Below are positions 30,949 to 43,912 of a DNA stretch of 64,000 nucleotides, in pieces. The stretch is taken from positions 1 to 64,000 of the forward strand of contig JAPDOI010000444.1 in the NCBI GenBank assembly GCA_029168955.1. The letters run 5' to 3'. The notes under the pieces are model-generated. The model ran no database searches. It had not been told where the DNA came from and saw only the letters and a program-made list of their open reading frames with translations. Position 1 is the first letter of the stretch, and each line of letters starts with the position of its first letter. Both the position numbers and the translations under genes were made by a program. The DNA comes from Aplectana chamaeleonis (lineage: Eukaryota; Nematoda; Chromadorea; Rhabditida; Cosmocercidae).

Positions 30949-31869
30949 TACATATACGAACGAATGTTCAGGGGGAAAATAGAGAACTGAGGAGAAACAA
31001 CAATAAAAGTGAACGGATAGGACGAAGATTGGTCATGAAAAGAGCAGCGATGAACGATATCGAGAGTTTTTCAATCGCGACCGGGCCACTCCACACCCTC
31101 GACACGCGTCCTGGTTTCGACGCAGCTCCAGCCCCCTCCCCCATACAGAGATTGACGACACTGGAGGCATGACAAGTTTATAATTTGCCAACGGTACAAA
31201 TTTCTCACGAAAGTGTAGAAGTTTTCATTCCCATAGTTTCCCATGTTTAGGCCCGATATCGTGATATCTTTATCACCGGTGAGGCTGATTCCATACTTCC
31301 TAGTCTGTTCAGAGCTTCAGGCGCTTACCTCTGGAGAAAGACTGTGTGTGAATGTAACACACAGCTCTTAGGTTCTAAGCGAATAGGCTCGACTGTTGAG
31401 AAAATCGGTCTGGCTCCCAAAGAAGCGCCACTTTTGACTAGTTGGAGCATCAGTTTTCTCCACAAAAAAGGGTTTTTGAATTGCTGTTTCGCCATTTTCA
31501 TTAACTAGAGGGATATACCCATTCACTCAAGAATATTAGTGCAATTTCTGCGCGTACAAATAGATCGATCCTTCAAATAAGGAAATCGCTCTCAGCTATC
31601 GGGCTTATAATCATTGCATTGATAGTCACACCCACCTCGTTCACTCGCGTACCACTCTTCCTGCATTGCAGTGTCGTTTCTAATTGAATGTAACCGACCA
31701 TACGAATGATCGCCTAGGCAAGTCTAGTGCATGAACGGGGCGGTAGACCGTCGCTAGGGAACCAAATTCCGCTGACCAGTGCGGTTGCAAATGCCGCACG
31801 AATGCCATGACCTCGATCTGTCCATTCCCTATGTAGACTAGAATCAACGGACGGACTATATGTTCCGTG
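30949..31869. other. Unassigned intergenic sequence
   Basis: Contains an 84-codon frame (30918-31172) that overlaps the MITE and has no family resemblance. No feature is supported. Confidence 0.4.
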
Positions 31870-32640
31870 TCACAGAACCGGGAAACCGCATTTGGCAGTT
31901 AGGCGCGAAAAGTTTCGATCGATAGCAATAATCACATATTTTTCTAACGTGCCACTTTTCTCGCCAAACAGCGTCGCCACTTCGTACTTAAATGACATAA
32001 ACCATACGTGCAGCCGCTGTTGTGCTAACCATACAATGTCAAGCATCTTTTTTTGCAAAAAAAAGCGTTTTGCGGCGCTTTTTGCACTCACAGAGCGCCG
32101 CATCGCCACGACTCACTCCAGAGTTGACGAAATGGGTTTTTCATGTAGCTTTCGTGTTCTTCTCAGTGAGGCGAATATAATGCTATGTGTAGAAAGCTCC
32201 TTTAACTCTTGTATTCTTCTAAATGTGTATTTCCTTCCAAAATGCACTTCGACCAATGGTCAAAACATGGCTGACTTCTGCTACCATGACCGTCTGATCA
32301 GTTTATAATGAGGGGTTTAGATGTGCAATTATGCCATTCTCGATAAACTTCTGGAGTTGAATCTACTTTTTTCTAAGACTATCGTAAAGGACTAAAAGTA
32401 TGCAATCCATAAATGGCTTCAGAATTGAAATTGGACCACTTTGAAGCAAGTTATAGCGATGCGGCGCTTTGTGAGCCCAGAAAAAGGTGCAGAACGTTTT
32501 CATTGCAAAAAAAAATGCTCGGCGCTGTAGTTGATTATCTGAGGCTATCGCTTACTATCAAGATAAAAAATGAATATCATTACAGTAGAAAAAATTCCAA
32601 CGGTAGAAAAAATTCAGGCAAGCCGAGTTCTTAGAAAAGG
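31870..32640. repeat. Decayed inverted-repeat element
   Basis: The sequence around 32035-32105 (gcatcttttttt-gcaaaa, gcggcgctttttg, gagcgccgcatcgc) is matched in reverse complement by 32455-32530. The arms are diverged and the outer ends are not clear. Confidence 0.45.
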
Positions 32641-32681
32641 TCTGATGAACATATCGTCTCGAATCCTGCGAAATCTTATCT

Positions 32682-32694
32682 AATCAGTTGTAAT
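32682..32694. repeat. Target-site duplication of RTE LINE 2 (left)
   Basis: aatcagttgtaat occurs here and at 35970-35982, bracketing the LINE exactly. Confidence 0.85.
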
Positions 32695-35600
32695 TGACTT
32701 ACTTGACTTAATCGGTTGGCTTTCGCCTGACGCGGTCATTCCGCATCTTCACCGAGGTGTGCCGTCCTAGTAGTCAGCCGTGTCCATTTTTCACGGTCTT
32801 CAGCCACAATTTGAACACATTCCATCCAGCTGTCACTATTCCATTTCCTGCGAAACGAAACATCGCGCCTGAACTGTCTTTCGATGCCGAGTGACTTTAA
32901 ATCCTCTTTAACCACATCCGTCCAGAACTTTCGCCTACGCCCAGGTGGCCGTTTCCAGACAGGATTTGGAAGCATTTTTGAAGCGTGTTGTACGAGACGA
33001 TCCGGCGTTCTTCTTAGTATATGCCCGAGCAGTCGAAGTCGACTTTCCATTGCTGCTTGAGATGGCGTTAGGAGATGCTGGCACCTCCTCGTGTCAAGCG
33101 TTGATGTACTGCGTCGATTTCCTTGTAAAGGTCTTCGTTATGGCATACACGCGGCCAGAAATATCCAAGCAAACGCCTAAAAGCTTCCTCTCCGTGCAAT
33201 CCAACCTTTCCATCTGCGTTTTCGGTGCTGTCCACGTCTCCGATCCGTACATCATGATAGGGCGAACAGCGGATAGGTAGACGCGCAACTTGACTTCCTT
33301 CGCGATGGTGGTAGACCACAAACACTTGGTTAGAGAATTGAATGCAGACGTAGCTTTCGCACATCGTTGTCGAATATCCGCTGCATAACTACCATCGTTC
33401 TTCAGCAAACAGCCCAAATAACAGAAATCGTCCACCAGTTCGATACGTTGTCCGTCCACACAAACTCCAGTTGAAGGCCTCTGAGAGACCCACATCTGCT
33501 TGCATTTGTCGGGACGAAGACGAAGTCCATAGGCTGCGGCATACTTCGAAACGAGGTTCACAATCCTTTGCAGTTTTGCGTTGTTTTTCAGCGAATAACA
33601 CAATGTCGTCGGCGTACTCCAGGTCGACAAGGGAGCGTCCTGATGGTGTTAGGATCACATCCGCAGGAAACTGTTCTGCAACTCTACGCATGATGTCATC
33701 AACGGCGAAGTTGAAAAGAAAAGGTCCTGCAACGGCTCTTTGCCTTACTCCTGTTTTCACCTCAAAAGCTGACGTAAATCCGACAGGTGTACGAACTGCT
33801 GCTGTTGTTCCTTTGTTCATGTCCTCGATTAACCGAACATACTTTTCCGGGACTCCATCTGCTCGCAGAGCATTGAGCAATCGATCACGATGAGGAGAGT
33901 CGAACGCGGCTTCAAAGTCCAAAAAAGCAAGCTGTAATGGCTTCGAAAACCGCTGCCACGATTCAATTACTCTTCTCACGACGAACACTTGGTCGATGGT
34001 CGATCTTCCAGGTCGAAAACCGGCTTGCTCATCTCTGGTCGTTCCTTCACGATGTTTGATAAGTCGCTCGAGAATGATACGTTCTAAAACCTTGTACATG
34101 ACACGAAGTAGAGATTCCTCTGTAGTTCTTAGGATCCGTGACGGATAGCTTCTTGTGAAGAGGTACGATGATCGCATGTCTCCACGAATCGGGTATCCTT
34201 TCGCTCATCCATATGGCACGGATGGTGTTGGTCATTTCGCAAATCCCAGACGGAGGAAGAGCTTTCAGCATTTCAGCAGTGATGTTGTCATCTCCACCTG
34301 CCTTTCCATTCTTCATTTTCCGGACACAATCAAAACTTCCAGACTCAGTCGGCGGTTCCTCACTGACATCGTAATGTGCTCTCTGAACATGCAGGGAGCT
34401 CAGGTACTGATGGCGCTGGACGATTCAGTAGTGAACTGAAGTAATCCTTCCATATTGGCAGCGTCGCATCACCAACTGCAACTCCATTGGTAGTGTTGAA
34501 GACAGGAGAACATCTCTTCATCTTCCCGCTATACTGTCGCAGCAACGTGTAGGCTTTCTTCGGATTCTTCTCCTCCCAAGCCTTCTCGAACTCCTTAGCT
34601 CTACACGTCCACTCTCGTTCGCGGTCACTTTGAAGCTGCCGACGCAACTTCCTCCTCAGACGCTTCTCCTCCGCGAAGTTTCCTGCAGTTCGGAGAGCAC
34701 ATACTCTGTTGTAGGTAGATGTTGTTTCTTCTGAGACGTAGGCGAACTTCTTCTTAGGCTGTACAACCGGGAGTGCCTCTTTCGAAGCGTCCTGGATGCA
34801 CTTGACAGAAGAATCCGCGTCGCAAAGTTTCTTCTTAGTCCGTACTCCGATGTGAATAGAAACGCGTTGTCGGAAATTCCTTCTGCACTCTTCATCTCTG
34901 AGACTTGTCATGTCAATCCTCTGGAGAGGCTGAGCCCTCGCTTCCTCTTATGAATCCTCGCAGTGAAGTTCAACAGAACAGGACGGTGATCCGAATCGAA
35001 TGCGACATCCCACACAGCTCTAGATCTTCGAATGTCCGATACTGGAATATTCCTCGTCAGGACATAGTCAAGCTGTAGTTTCAAAGTTGTCATCTTCCGC
35101 TTCCGCTGCTCTTCTGGAGATAGCCGGGTTGGTCCCTGCCACGTAAGCTGATGGCGGCGATGATTCCTCTTGAATGTCGATGCAATAATCAGACCACTGC
35201 GTTCACAAAAGTCGACAAGGCGGTAGCCATTGTCTGATGTTTGCTCCACTGGGTAGAACCATTTACCGAGTACTTCGGATTCCTGATCAAGTCCCATCTT
35301 CGCATTTGCGTCAATCCCCACGACAACAGCATGTTGACAAGGTATCCTGGCCAGCAACGTATTGAGTTCCTCATAAAACGCATCCTTCGAATTGTCTTCG
35401 GCGGTTTCAGTAGGCGCATGAGCACTCACTATCCACAGATTGAATCCTCTGTGATCCCGCAGTCGTACGAATGCATTCCGGCACGACGTTGAGCCAAACT
35501 CCTTGACCATACCATTGAAATCCTTCCTTACAGCTATTGCACAGCCTCCCACTCTCCTATCGTCAGCGTTACCGCAGTAGATGGTGTACTCTCCGACGCT

Positions 35601-35969
35601 GATGACGGGTCTATCCTTGAGGCGGGTTTCCTGCAAAGCAGCAAACGGTGCATGGAAATAGCTCAGAAGTCTGGATAGCGCAGTTTTTTGGATATCACTC
35701 GACAGCGATCGACAGTTCAGGGTGGCGAAATTGTGGCTTGTGGCCAAAGACTCCATGACTCCCTAGGTACGGATCCTAAGGTGTTATGGACCAGAGGCCT
35801 TAGTGTGCCGGACGGCGACACCTTTATGCAATGTGCGGGATACTTTCGCGATATAGTTGTGCACGCTATATCGCTCGAACGTTCCCTGTGTACACTCAAA
35901 CGTCTACTGGGTTCAGTAGAAGCAGGGGCACCAACGAGCAGGTACCAACAGACTTGTATACACACCCCC
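32695..35969 (-). mobile_element. Near-full-length RTE LINE 2 with target duplications
   Basis: A 3.3-kb element read on the minus strand, flanked by the 13-bp duplication aatcagttgtaat. It includes a ~210-bp 5' leader (35969-35757), one disrupted open reading frame and a 3' tail of short gtcaa/gactta repeats (32695-32715), as expected for RTE. Because both ends are defined it is a complete insertion, only decayed by point changes. Confidence 0.85.
32736..35756 (-). pseudogene. RTE LINE 2 endonuclease-reverse transcriptase, frameshifted
   Basis: The endonuclease (35756-34908) begins MESLATSHNFATLNCRSLSS and shows LQETRL, GIDANAKMG (in place of GDFNA) and DSDHRP. A linker follows (34911-34360, KKKLCDADSSVK to KKAYTLLRQYSGKMKR). 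The RT shows MKNGKAGGDDNITAEMLK, IPDSWRHAIIVPLHKK, GFRPGRSTIDQVF, LDFEAAFDSPHRDRL, GVRQRAVAGPFLF and LEYADDIVLFA. The C-terminus shows MYGSETWTAPK, LLGHILRRTPDRL and RPPGRRRKFWTDV. The frame changes at about five places. The catalytic YADD is intact. Domain order and length fit RTE. It belongs to a different subfamily from the LINE at 19640-25841. Confidence 0.88.
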
Positions 35970-35982
35970 AATCAGTTGTAAT
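35970..35982. repeat. Target-site duplication of RTE LINE 2 (right)
   Basis: Right copy of aatcagttgtaat; compare 32682-32694. Confidence 0.85.
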
Positions 35983-36495
35983 GCAATTGCTATATAACGC
36001 CCCTACGTGACCACGAGACTTTCTCATGTGAATTGAATTTGGCTGACACAATGAAATGTCAGCAAAAAAAAACCGCACGGCAGTGAGAGAAAAAGAACCA
36101 GCTAGCAAAGGACATGGCGCGCACAGTCGACGCAGAAAAGCTCCTTAATGTGATTCATTCAGCCGAGGGCGTCAACACATATGGACGAAAACTGCAGCGA
36201 AACGTGCTGATGTAACGATAAACGCGTCGCGTCGAGTGTACATGGATGAAAGCTCCTGGCTGATGTTTTCTCGCTGTTACTTTAAATATTAAAGTAAGCT
36301 ACCGTGTGTCCGCGTGTCTGCACAGGTTTAAAACGTCAATGCTCAAGAGAACCCGTGACACGATTGGCCACCCAACGCGTTTCGTACATAGGGTACAACG
36401 TCTTTCGGTTCCGTTTTGTGTTAGGAAGAGGAATACGCATGTAAATGTGTACCTATTCTAATCTTAACAAAAAATAATAGGCACATATTAATGTC
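35983..36495. other. Unassigned intergenic sequence
   Basis: Nothing that I can support. Confidence 0.4.
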
Positions 36496-36497
36496 TA

Positions 36498-36760
36498 CCA
36501 GGTTGTTCAACAAGTTTTGTCGTTTGATAAGAAAAACACAATTTCATGCTTCAAAATACACTTTATTATTCAGTAAAACCTTCCCGAACATCAATACACT
36601 TGCTCAAACGATTCTCCAATCTATGGGTCCTATCCCTGAAGTGAGAATCCGGAAGGTCTGCAAAATACGCTTCAACAGCTTTCATTTGATAAAAAACGCT
36701 TGCATCATCTGTGATTTGCTTCAAGTGCGCCGCGCAACAGCCGGCGCCCTCCACTCAGCT
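36498..36760 (-). pseudogene. mariner-type transposase C-terminus and one inverted end
   Basis: The minus-strand frame 36754-36566 reads SVFYQMKAVEAYFADLPDSH, FRDRTHRLENRLSKCIDVRE and ends shortly after. This fits the last helix of mariner transposases (FY-x-G-I-LPxRWxKCI). About 70 bp after the stop lies ccaggttgttcaacaagtt next to a TA (36496-36497), which looks like a mariner terminal inverted repeat. The catalytic domain is absent, because the sequence upstream passes into the large palindrome. Only the 3' stub of the transposon survives. Confidence 0.6.
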
Positions 36761-37990
36761 TATTTTTTTGGAAATTTGACTGAGAGTTCTAGGAAAATCA
36801 CGACTTTTACGCCATCAGGAGCTCGAGTTCTAACGAGAATGTGAACAATTCCTCGTGTTTTTGTCTTTTTTAGAATGAAATTCGTGCGCTTGTGCGAAGA
36901 TTAATCATTCCCTTATTCCTGGAAAAAACGTCAAACCTTCAAGTTTCAGAAAAAATCACATGTATTCCAAAAGTTTCCAACGAGATCCTGATTTTCAAGT
37001 GCGTAGAAACCGTGTTTTTTTTTCAAAAACGAACACTCCCGGAAATGGGTTTTTTCTCATTTTTCAACTAATTTTAGACTTTAGAATCATGATTTGAATT
37101 CAGATCTTCGGAAAAATCATAATTTTTACGTTGCTGGAGTTTCGAATTCTATTGAGAATTCGGAAAAAAATCCGCTTTTTCGGAAGTTCTAAGGCTGGGA
37201 ATTGGAACCAAACCAGAAAAATCAGTTTTTGAGAAAATTTCGGAGTTTCAGCGAATTGGGAAAATCCTGCTTTTGTAGAAAATAGAGAAAGAAATATCTT
37301 TTGGGTAAAAAAACATGACTGTTTTCTGGGATTCGAAGATTGGAAATTTGCCGGAACTTGAAAAATCGTGACTCCTTAGGACACATGATTTTCAGGTAAC
37401 TGAGGTTCTGAATATCGTCGGAGATTCGGAAATTTGCTGCTTTTTGAAAATCGTAAATCATAAAAGATATTCGAAGAATCGGATTTTTTCTATGGAAACC
37501 GCTATAAGTCTGCAGAAAACTGGCATTTTTGAAAAAAAAAACAGGATTTATACGCACTTATCAATCAGGATCCCGTTCGAAACTTTTGAAATCCATGTAT
37601 TCTTTTCTCAAACTTGAAGGTTTGATGTTTTTCCAAGAATAAGGGAGTGTTTAAACTACGCAAAAGCGCACAAATTTCATTCTAACAAAGAAAAATTTTG
37701 AATACAGAATCAGATTGTTCTAAAATATCAAAAACTCGAAGCATACGTTTCGTCAAAAGCGCTTTTTCTTTCGAAAAAAATGATGATCCTGGTTTAGTTC
37801 GAAATCTCAGTCTCATAGCTTGAAACACGAGGATTTGTCCACTTTCTCGGCAGATCTCGAGCTTCTAATGACGTGAAAGTCGTGATTTTCCTAAAACTCA
37901 TCCCAATTTCCAAAAAATAAGCCGAGTGGAGCGGCGCCGGTTGTTGCGCAGCGCACTTGAAGCAGATCACAGATGAGTTTTTGTAGTTTC
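36700..37990. repeat. 1.3-kb AT-rich palindrome containing mariner sequence at both ends
   Basis: 36700-37030 (cttcaagtgcgc-gcgcaaca, ccggcgcc, aggaaaatcacgactt, cctggaaaa-cgtcaaacct) is the reverse complement of about 37540-37990. The centre is filled with variants of ggaaaaatc and gattttc. Both arms include the ~25 bp coding HLKQITDD of the mariner frame, so the palindrome arose from, or within, that transposon. No coding sequence. Confidence 0.6.
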
Positions 37991-39935
37991 GCCGACGACT
38001 TCTCTTTTGCTGTCTGAAATTCTGCGGTTTGTATTCAGACTGAAGAGCTATAAAATATCAGAAGACAGGTCAAAAATTTGCTAGAGAGATCAGGAAAACT
38101 CACATGTGATCTGCCTCAATCGAGCGATACTGTCACTGCCTGAAAAATCGCATCCTCTCAAAAAAAATCAAATTCCTCGTGATTTCAGGGGTATTCAGAG
38201 GCTTCACAAAACTTGGTTTCTGGCACATTTTGATCTCTTCGAAAGCGAAATAGCGTAATGCCTTAAAAACAGCGTTAGTATCGGATTCGGGTAGGTTTTC
38301 ACGTTCAACTTCCAGGGTAAAAAACTATGATAGCGGAACGCCGAGTTTAGGGAGGCGATGAAATGAAAATATTCGACCAACATCCACAATAATCGATGAA
38401 TCCTTTGAGGTCCTCCGGAAACCTGGCGCTCCCTCCGGGATTCAATTCATTATGTCTCTAAAAAATGAAAATTATTTTCGAAACACAAATTTGATCAAAA
38501 AATTATTCAATCACGTGCAATGAAAATTTTCGCTCGATTCACTGAGTTCATCAGTTGTGGCCCTAAGGAGGGCCGGTGAGTACTGGAGAAAGCCAGCAAG
38601 AGTGTATAGGCCCCCATTCCCTGTTGCTGGCAGCTGGCTGGACGGAATAACGGCTGAGAACCGGCGAAGATGAGAGGCGCCATAAATTAGACGGGGGTGA
38701 GGGACCAGCGGAAATCTGTGTGTGTTCTGCTGCCTCTGGAAACTGCATCAAGAGAGAGTGCGTATGACGCAGAGAATGCAGAGAACAGCCGCATTGAGGG
38801 ACGCAGAGAGTGGACTCCGAGCCCCGCGCTCCAAGAAACTGTAGAAAGAAACTTTATATGGTATCTGTTGCCTACGAAATTTCGGTAGTTCAGAACGAAA
38901 CCCAAACAATAGCTATACCATTGAATAGCCCTCAACGCCAGGATCGAGAATATTACTCCAGTTTCGCTCATGGTTGACCTTGAAGCGAGTTGTATGAAAA
39001 AGACGAAAAGGACGCTAAAACCCGACCTCGCGCGCCTTCTGACCAAATCCTACGAGCGGTATTGCATGCACTATAAACAGAATCGCTGCCGCTGCTACAT
39101 CGTTGCAGCAGCGGGTGCAGAATCGCTGCGATGAAAAGCAGCAGCGACGCAGTCAAAACATGGCTCTAAGACACCTAAATTAGATAACAGAAAAAAAATG
39201 TTAAACAAATATGAACACGCTAAGAGTGGATACATCGAAGTGATGAAATAAAAAAAAAAAACTGAGTTGTAAACGGAGCGGAGAGGAACACATAATTAGC
39301 TCAGCATAAAAAACCAATACAGACAGAAACCCCCTTGATGCGTGGCTCGAAAATGTCTGCAACGAATCTGCAGGTGTATTCAGATTTAATACTTAGTAGG
39401 GCACCTAGAGCGTTACAAAGATTCCGACTTCCCCTGGAAGAATGTTTTCGTGAACAAACAGTTTGCTTTTTCACCTTCTCTTTTGGTTTTTACTCTAATT
39501 TTCTTCTTTTTCTTCAGAGTTTGTCCTGCTCCGGAGCGGGACTGCCTCTACTCTCACACATTGGTGGGGAAGCTTCAGCGAAACGACCCCTCTGTCTCTT
39601 CTCGAAGGCTCCCTCGAATTCTTCACTACGAGGAACGTTTAAAACAGTTGATTGAGGAGGGAGGGGGGGAGACCAAGGGAGAGTTCCTTTGACAAGGCAT
39701 ATTTCAAGGCCTCCCTCTCCCTGACCATGATGAACGCGTAAACAAAGCCGACTCAAGCTTAAACCTCGACATCAAACCGATAACCTCACTTTTTGCCTTG
39801 TTGGAGTCCAGGCGTCTTGCAGGGGAGAAGCTATTGACCTTCTAGTACTTGTCGTTAGAATACTCGTTGCTATAGCTTCCTACTTCACGCTAGTGTTATG
39901 GGTGATTCCTAGAAGATTCTTTTATCACGTTTGCC
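37991..39935. other. Unassigned intergenic sequence
   Basis: 38560-39050 is markedly GC-richer than its surroundings and may be a decayed transposon or old exon, but I cannot identify it. 39060-39150 contains a local gctgc/gcagc-rich inverted pattern. No gene is supported. Confidence 0.35.
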
Positions 39936-39939
39936 TTAA

Positions 39940-40369
39940 AGGCACAGTCCAACCTCAGGGTTAGAATGTGATATTACTGTCCGCCCATCATGTATAGCAA
40001 CCCTGCCAAACGAGAGATCCCAATTCGATGAAAGACGTGAGAAGCTACAGGAAAAAAGTCGCCCCCTCCCCAATACCCTGAAAGTATAATGGAGCGTTTG
40101 GCCTAGAATAGAGAACCAAAATCTTTGCGTACGGGAGAAATGGTTTGTGTGGCGATGCTCAAAGGCAAAACGTACCATAGCAGAGCTCTTGATTTCCTTT
40201 CTGGGGCGGTGTGCGCGGTTAGGCTTTTGGGGTACATACTGTGGGCTGACCGAAATTTTCCCTGTATTTTCTCTCCTATTTGTGCGAATTGAGATCTCGC
40301 GCTTGGCAGGGTTGCTATACACGGTGGACAGACTATAATATAAAATTTCACCCCTGGGGTTGGACTGCC
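39940..40369. mobile_element. MITE with aggcagtccaacc ends (430 bp)
   Basis: The inverted ends (aggca-agtccaacctcaggg and its complement) extend to gtgtatagcaaccctgccaa about 70 bp inside. Flanked by TTAA (39936-39939) on the left and TTGA on the right, so the duplication has one changed base. Non-coding. Confidence 0.65.
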
Positions 40370-42270
40370 TTGAAGCGACGTACACAATAAATAAATTACG
40401 GTGATGTAAGTTGACCAGTCTTGAGGTGGTCCCGCACTTCGCAATTCGTGGCGGTCGAGCTGCCTCTCATGGGTTGTGTAAGGAGTCTCTGTGCGTATTT
40501 CCGGGAGAACCGAAAGCTTTTCTGTTGCCTGATGCACGAGACCATAGCTTTTGGTACTAGTTCAGCCTTCCAAAGACAAGAAAGCGTCGAGAAAGAGAAG
40601 GATCCGGAACAATGCAGAATGGATTCTGGACTTATACACCACTGGGAAATCTGCAGTCGCGAATACAAGGGAAGACCTGCTGTGAGATCTTCTCTTCTCA
40701 CTCTGCTATCGGGAGGTCCACTTTGCATCCATTCCCGGACTCAGGGGATGTTCCTCAGTTATATCGAGAGAAATTCCGTCGTCGTGCTCGGGAACTTTCC
40801 CACGTACGTGTGACTCAACAAAGTGCTATCTAGCGACCTCCACATGCAGGCGAAATTGCAAAGTCAAATTAATGGAAACATTATCGACAAGAAGGGAATG
40901 TTTCCAAACCACAGAATTCTCGAACGTCTAATTGTTCGCGAAAACGGCTTCACTAGAAGCATTATCACGCATACGTATTTTCAGATCGAGCGGAATCGCA
41001 CTGAATATCATTGATGGGCGTACTGTAAATCATAATGAAGAATGCATCTATGAGAAATGATTGAAGTTCACGTGCGCTAGGCTTAGCGGTGTCATCCGCG
41101 CACGAAGTTGTGGCCTGCTTGATGATCATGAGCCGAAACTCGATGTATTTGAGACTTTAAATTAGCGATAACTGTTCCTAATTGCTAAAAAGAGCAAATG
41201 GAACTGCTGAGTTTTTTTTTTCGAAGAAGGAAAGTCATTTTTCAAGTTGTTGGAAACTGACGACCAATTAAGCAATCATGTGATGCAATATATAAGTTTG
41301 GTCGAGTTTCACAAGAAATATATGTAAACTGCAAACGCTTGGGATTCACCCTATTCTTTTCATATGGATTGCTCATTGTCTCAATGACAGGACATTGCAG
41401 GCCAATATGGGAAGGACTTATACATATGAGAAATTCATAATGAGAGGGGCTACTCAAGGCGTAGTGTCATCTGATTCAGCCATCCTGCCAATAAACCAAA
41501 GATGTTTTTCAATGTCGTAGTACAACGATAAAATCACACGAACGTTTCCTTGTCTATGATTTGAGAAGTTATGAAGAAGTGTCGACATCAGAGGATGAAA
41601 ACAGTCTCCAAAAAGCCTCAGGACACGTCACTTGCATTGGACGCACAAGTACTTTTTTATACACGTGTTCCGGTGTCCCCAACAAGTTAGTAACACCTAC
41701 ATGAAGGCCTTTCGACAAATCGAACTTAGCGAATAGACAGGAAGAGATCATTTGCAGCGAGCAGTGCGACATTCGCGACACTGCTGGCCAGCCAGGTTTT
41801 GATCGCGAATCCTGATAGACCGTTGTAGCCTCGTCCATTCACTACAATGAAACTGTCGAAAGGCCCATAGAGTCTCCTTGTAGATTTAGTTTTAGTGTGT
41901 GCAGCGGTTTGCAGATGTAGATAGCAGCGGGCGATCGGAACCTCGTTGAACAGTGGTGTCCACAATGCCGCACGGCTAGCCGCAATGATCGCGCCTGCTC
42001 TATCCACCAAACTGATTCTGATAAGGAGATTTCTGCCGCTGAAGCGATCGGGAGTCTTGGTTTCCATAACACCAATAGGTTAGATGTCTCAAGTTATATG
42101 AAGGCATGTTCCAACGTGGCTATCACCTGAACGTACAACCTTGCCGATTGTTTATGTGTTGAAATTCAGGAGATGCTACTAGCAATAAGAGTATAAAAAA
42201 CTTACATCCGACCTGATTGCGGAACCAAGCGTCACAACTTTTCGATCCACCATGAGAACTAGCAGCTAAA
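40370..42270. other. Unassigned intergenic sequence
   Basis: No supported gene. 41930-42065 resembles 61957-62055 (gccgcacggc, then gatcgc, then a tail ending aaggaga), so both are probably fragments of one old repeat. Small open frames on either strand look random. Confidence 0.35.
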
Positions 42271-42555
42271 GTGTGCCCGAATGAGAATGGCGGTCCACGC
42301 GGCCGGCGTGCTCGGCAGGCGGCCGTCGCATGTGCCGCCCTTGGACGAGTGTTGGATTCCAGCGACGACCGTCCCCTATCCCCCCATCTGCTGAGCTGAT
42401 TGATCGGCGCAGTGCTTGCTTCCAGCCGGTGCCTGCCCCGTTCGTAGTCGATGGCGGTGAGGACTTTTCGCATGCTCGTCCGAGAGCGGTGAACGCGACG
42501 GCTGCCTGCCAAGCACGCCGGCCGCATGGGGCGCCATTCTCATTCGGACGCGCCT
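42271..42555. repeat. GC-rich inverted-repeat element
   Basis: cccgaatgagaatggcg at 42276 and gccggcgtgct at 42301 are matched in reverse complement near 42510-42548. The ends lie next to taaa and ttaa. Probably a MITE. It lies 19 bp from an M279 copy. Confidence 0.55.
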
Positions 42556-42574
42556 TAAATTATGGAAAAGTTTA

Positions 42575-42853
42575 CTGTGCTTATCTGGGCCAAATTCCGT
42601 TCCGCGATTGCGTCTCGACACGCTTTGCGGCCGCACGCGCTCGAGTCAGTCGGATTTCCAGCGCCAAAGCCGACTCGATGTGGCTTTTTTGTTCAATTTT
42701 CTCTAATTTTTCTTAGTTTCCAGTTTCCAAAACCCATCTAGAGTCAGCAGATCGGCGGCTGCGGCGCTGGAAGCTCTTCTGACTCGGGAGCGTGAGGCCG
42801 CAAAGCGTGTCGAGACGCAATTGCGGACCGGAATTTGACCCAGATAAGAACAG
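42575..42853. mobile_element. MITE family M279, copy 2
   Basis: Same ends (ctgtgcttatctgggc and gacccagataagaacag) and exactly the same length as 25981-26259, again between TA dinucleotides. Confidence 0.8.
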
Positions 42854-43051
42854 TAAAAAACGTTTACGAGCAAGCTAGCGAAGATCCGAGGCTTTTCGCG
42901 TTTTTTAAGGAGGGGATCGCAAACCTGCGCTAGAGATGGGGCCACCGCCAGCGAACCTCGCTTTTTCCAACGGATTGATTGGCTATGCTTCAGAGGTAAA
43001 GTAGCGAGCTCAGAACCCCAACTGAGAAAAAACTGTAAGGACTAACGATTA

Positions 43052-43169
43052 CAAAGTTGGAGAAACATCGGAATCAACAGATTCGCTATCGATGTATCGT
43101 AAAAATCGACTGCAAAGTTGGAGAAACATCGGAATCAGCAGATTCGCTATCCATGTATCGTAAAAATGT
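43052..43169. repeat. Tandem duplication, 61-bp unit, two copies
   Basis: caaagttggagaaacatcgg starts at 43052 and again at 43113. The two units differ at only a few positions, so the duplication is recent. Confidence 0.8.
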
Positions 43170-43577
43170 CTCTCAATTATTATGACGCGCTCAGCGATCG
43201 GGCGCGAAATCATTCGATCAATAGCCCCTCTCTTCAATTTCTAGAGCGCAATTTCCCTGCCAAGCAGCGTCGCGGATTCCCTCCATCTGAAGGTGGACCA
43301 CACGGCTTCCCATGATTCTCGGCAGTGCAGTAGTGGACATCGCCCGTAGTCGTGTACAGCTTGAACCGAGGATGATGCTGGTTTGTTCGGAGGAGGCGAA
43401 GACGCCGAAGCGTTAGTCGAATAAACCTGTATCATACTCCGTTCAAGCTTTACAAGAACGTTGACAATATCAACAAATTCAATCAGTTGAAATCCACCTC
43501 ATGGCAAGTTCAACTTCTCGTCGTTAGTTAAGAGGACAAGCCGTTGCACAGAACCGCTGTTACAGGTACGCAGCTAA

Positions 43578-43912
43578 GGCACCTTTCATAGTCCTCACCG
43601 CAAGCGCGGCACGCGCGGTAAGAACCTTCATAGTCCATCAGCACCGTCATAGCGGCGCAGCCCAAACCGCCGTGGCGGTTTTACCGTTTCAATCAATAAT
43701 TACTTCTCGATTTGAGTCCACTCCAACATAGATAATTCTGGAACTGTCCTGCGCCACCGCGTACGCAAATGCAAGCCAGGAATTTCTGTACAAGTCCCAG
43801 TTGAGGCCCGACTTTTACCCGCACCGCCATGGCGGTGCCGCTAGAGATTTCATAGTGGCTTCCCGCTCGTTCCGCGCGTGCCGCGCTTGCGGTGAGGACT
43901 ATGAAAGATGCC
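43578..43912. mobile_element. MITE with GC-rich inverted ends (335 bp), TAA target
   Basis: The ends ggcacctttcatagtcctca, continuing ccgcaagcgcggcacgcgcgg, are matched in reverse complement at the right end. TAA flanks both sides (43575-43577, 43913-43915), consistent with a PIF/Harbinger-type target. The interior has further palindromes around accgccatggcggt. Confidence 0.7.
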
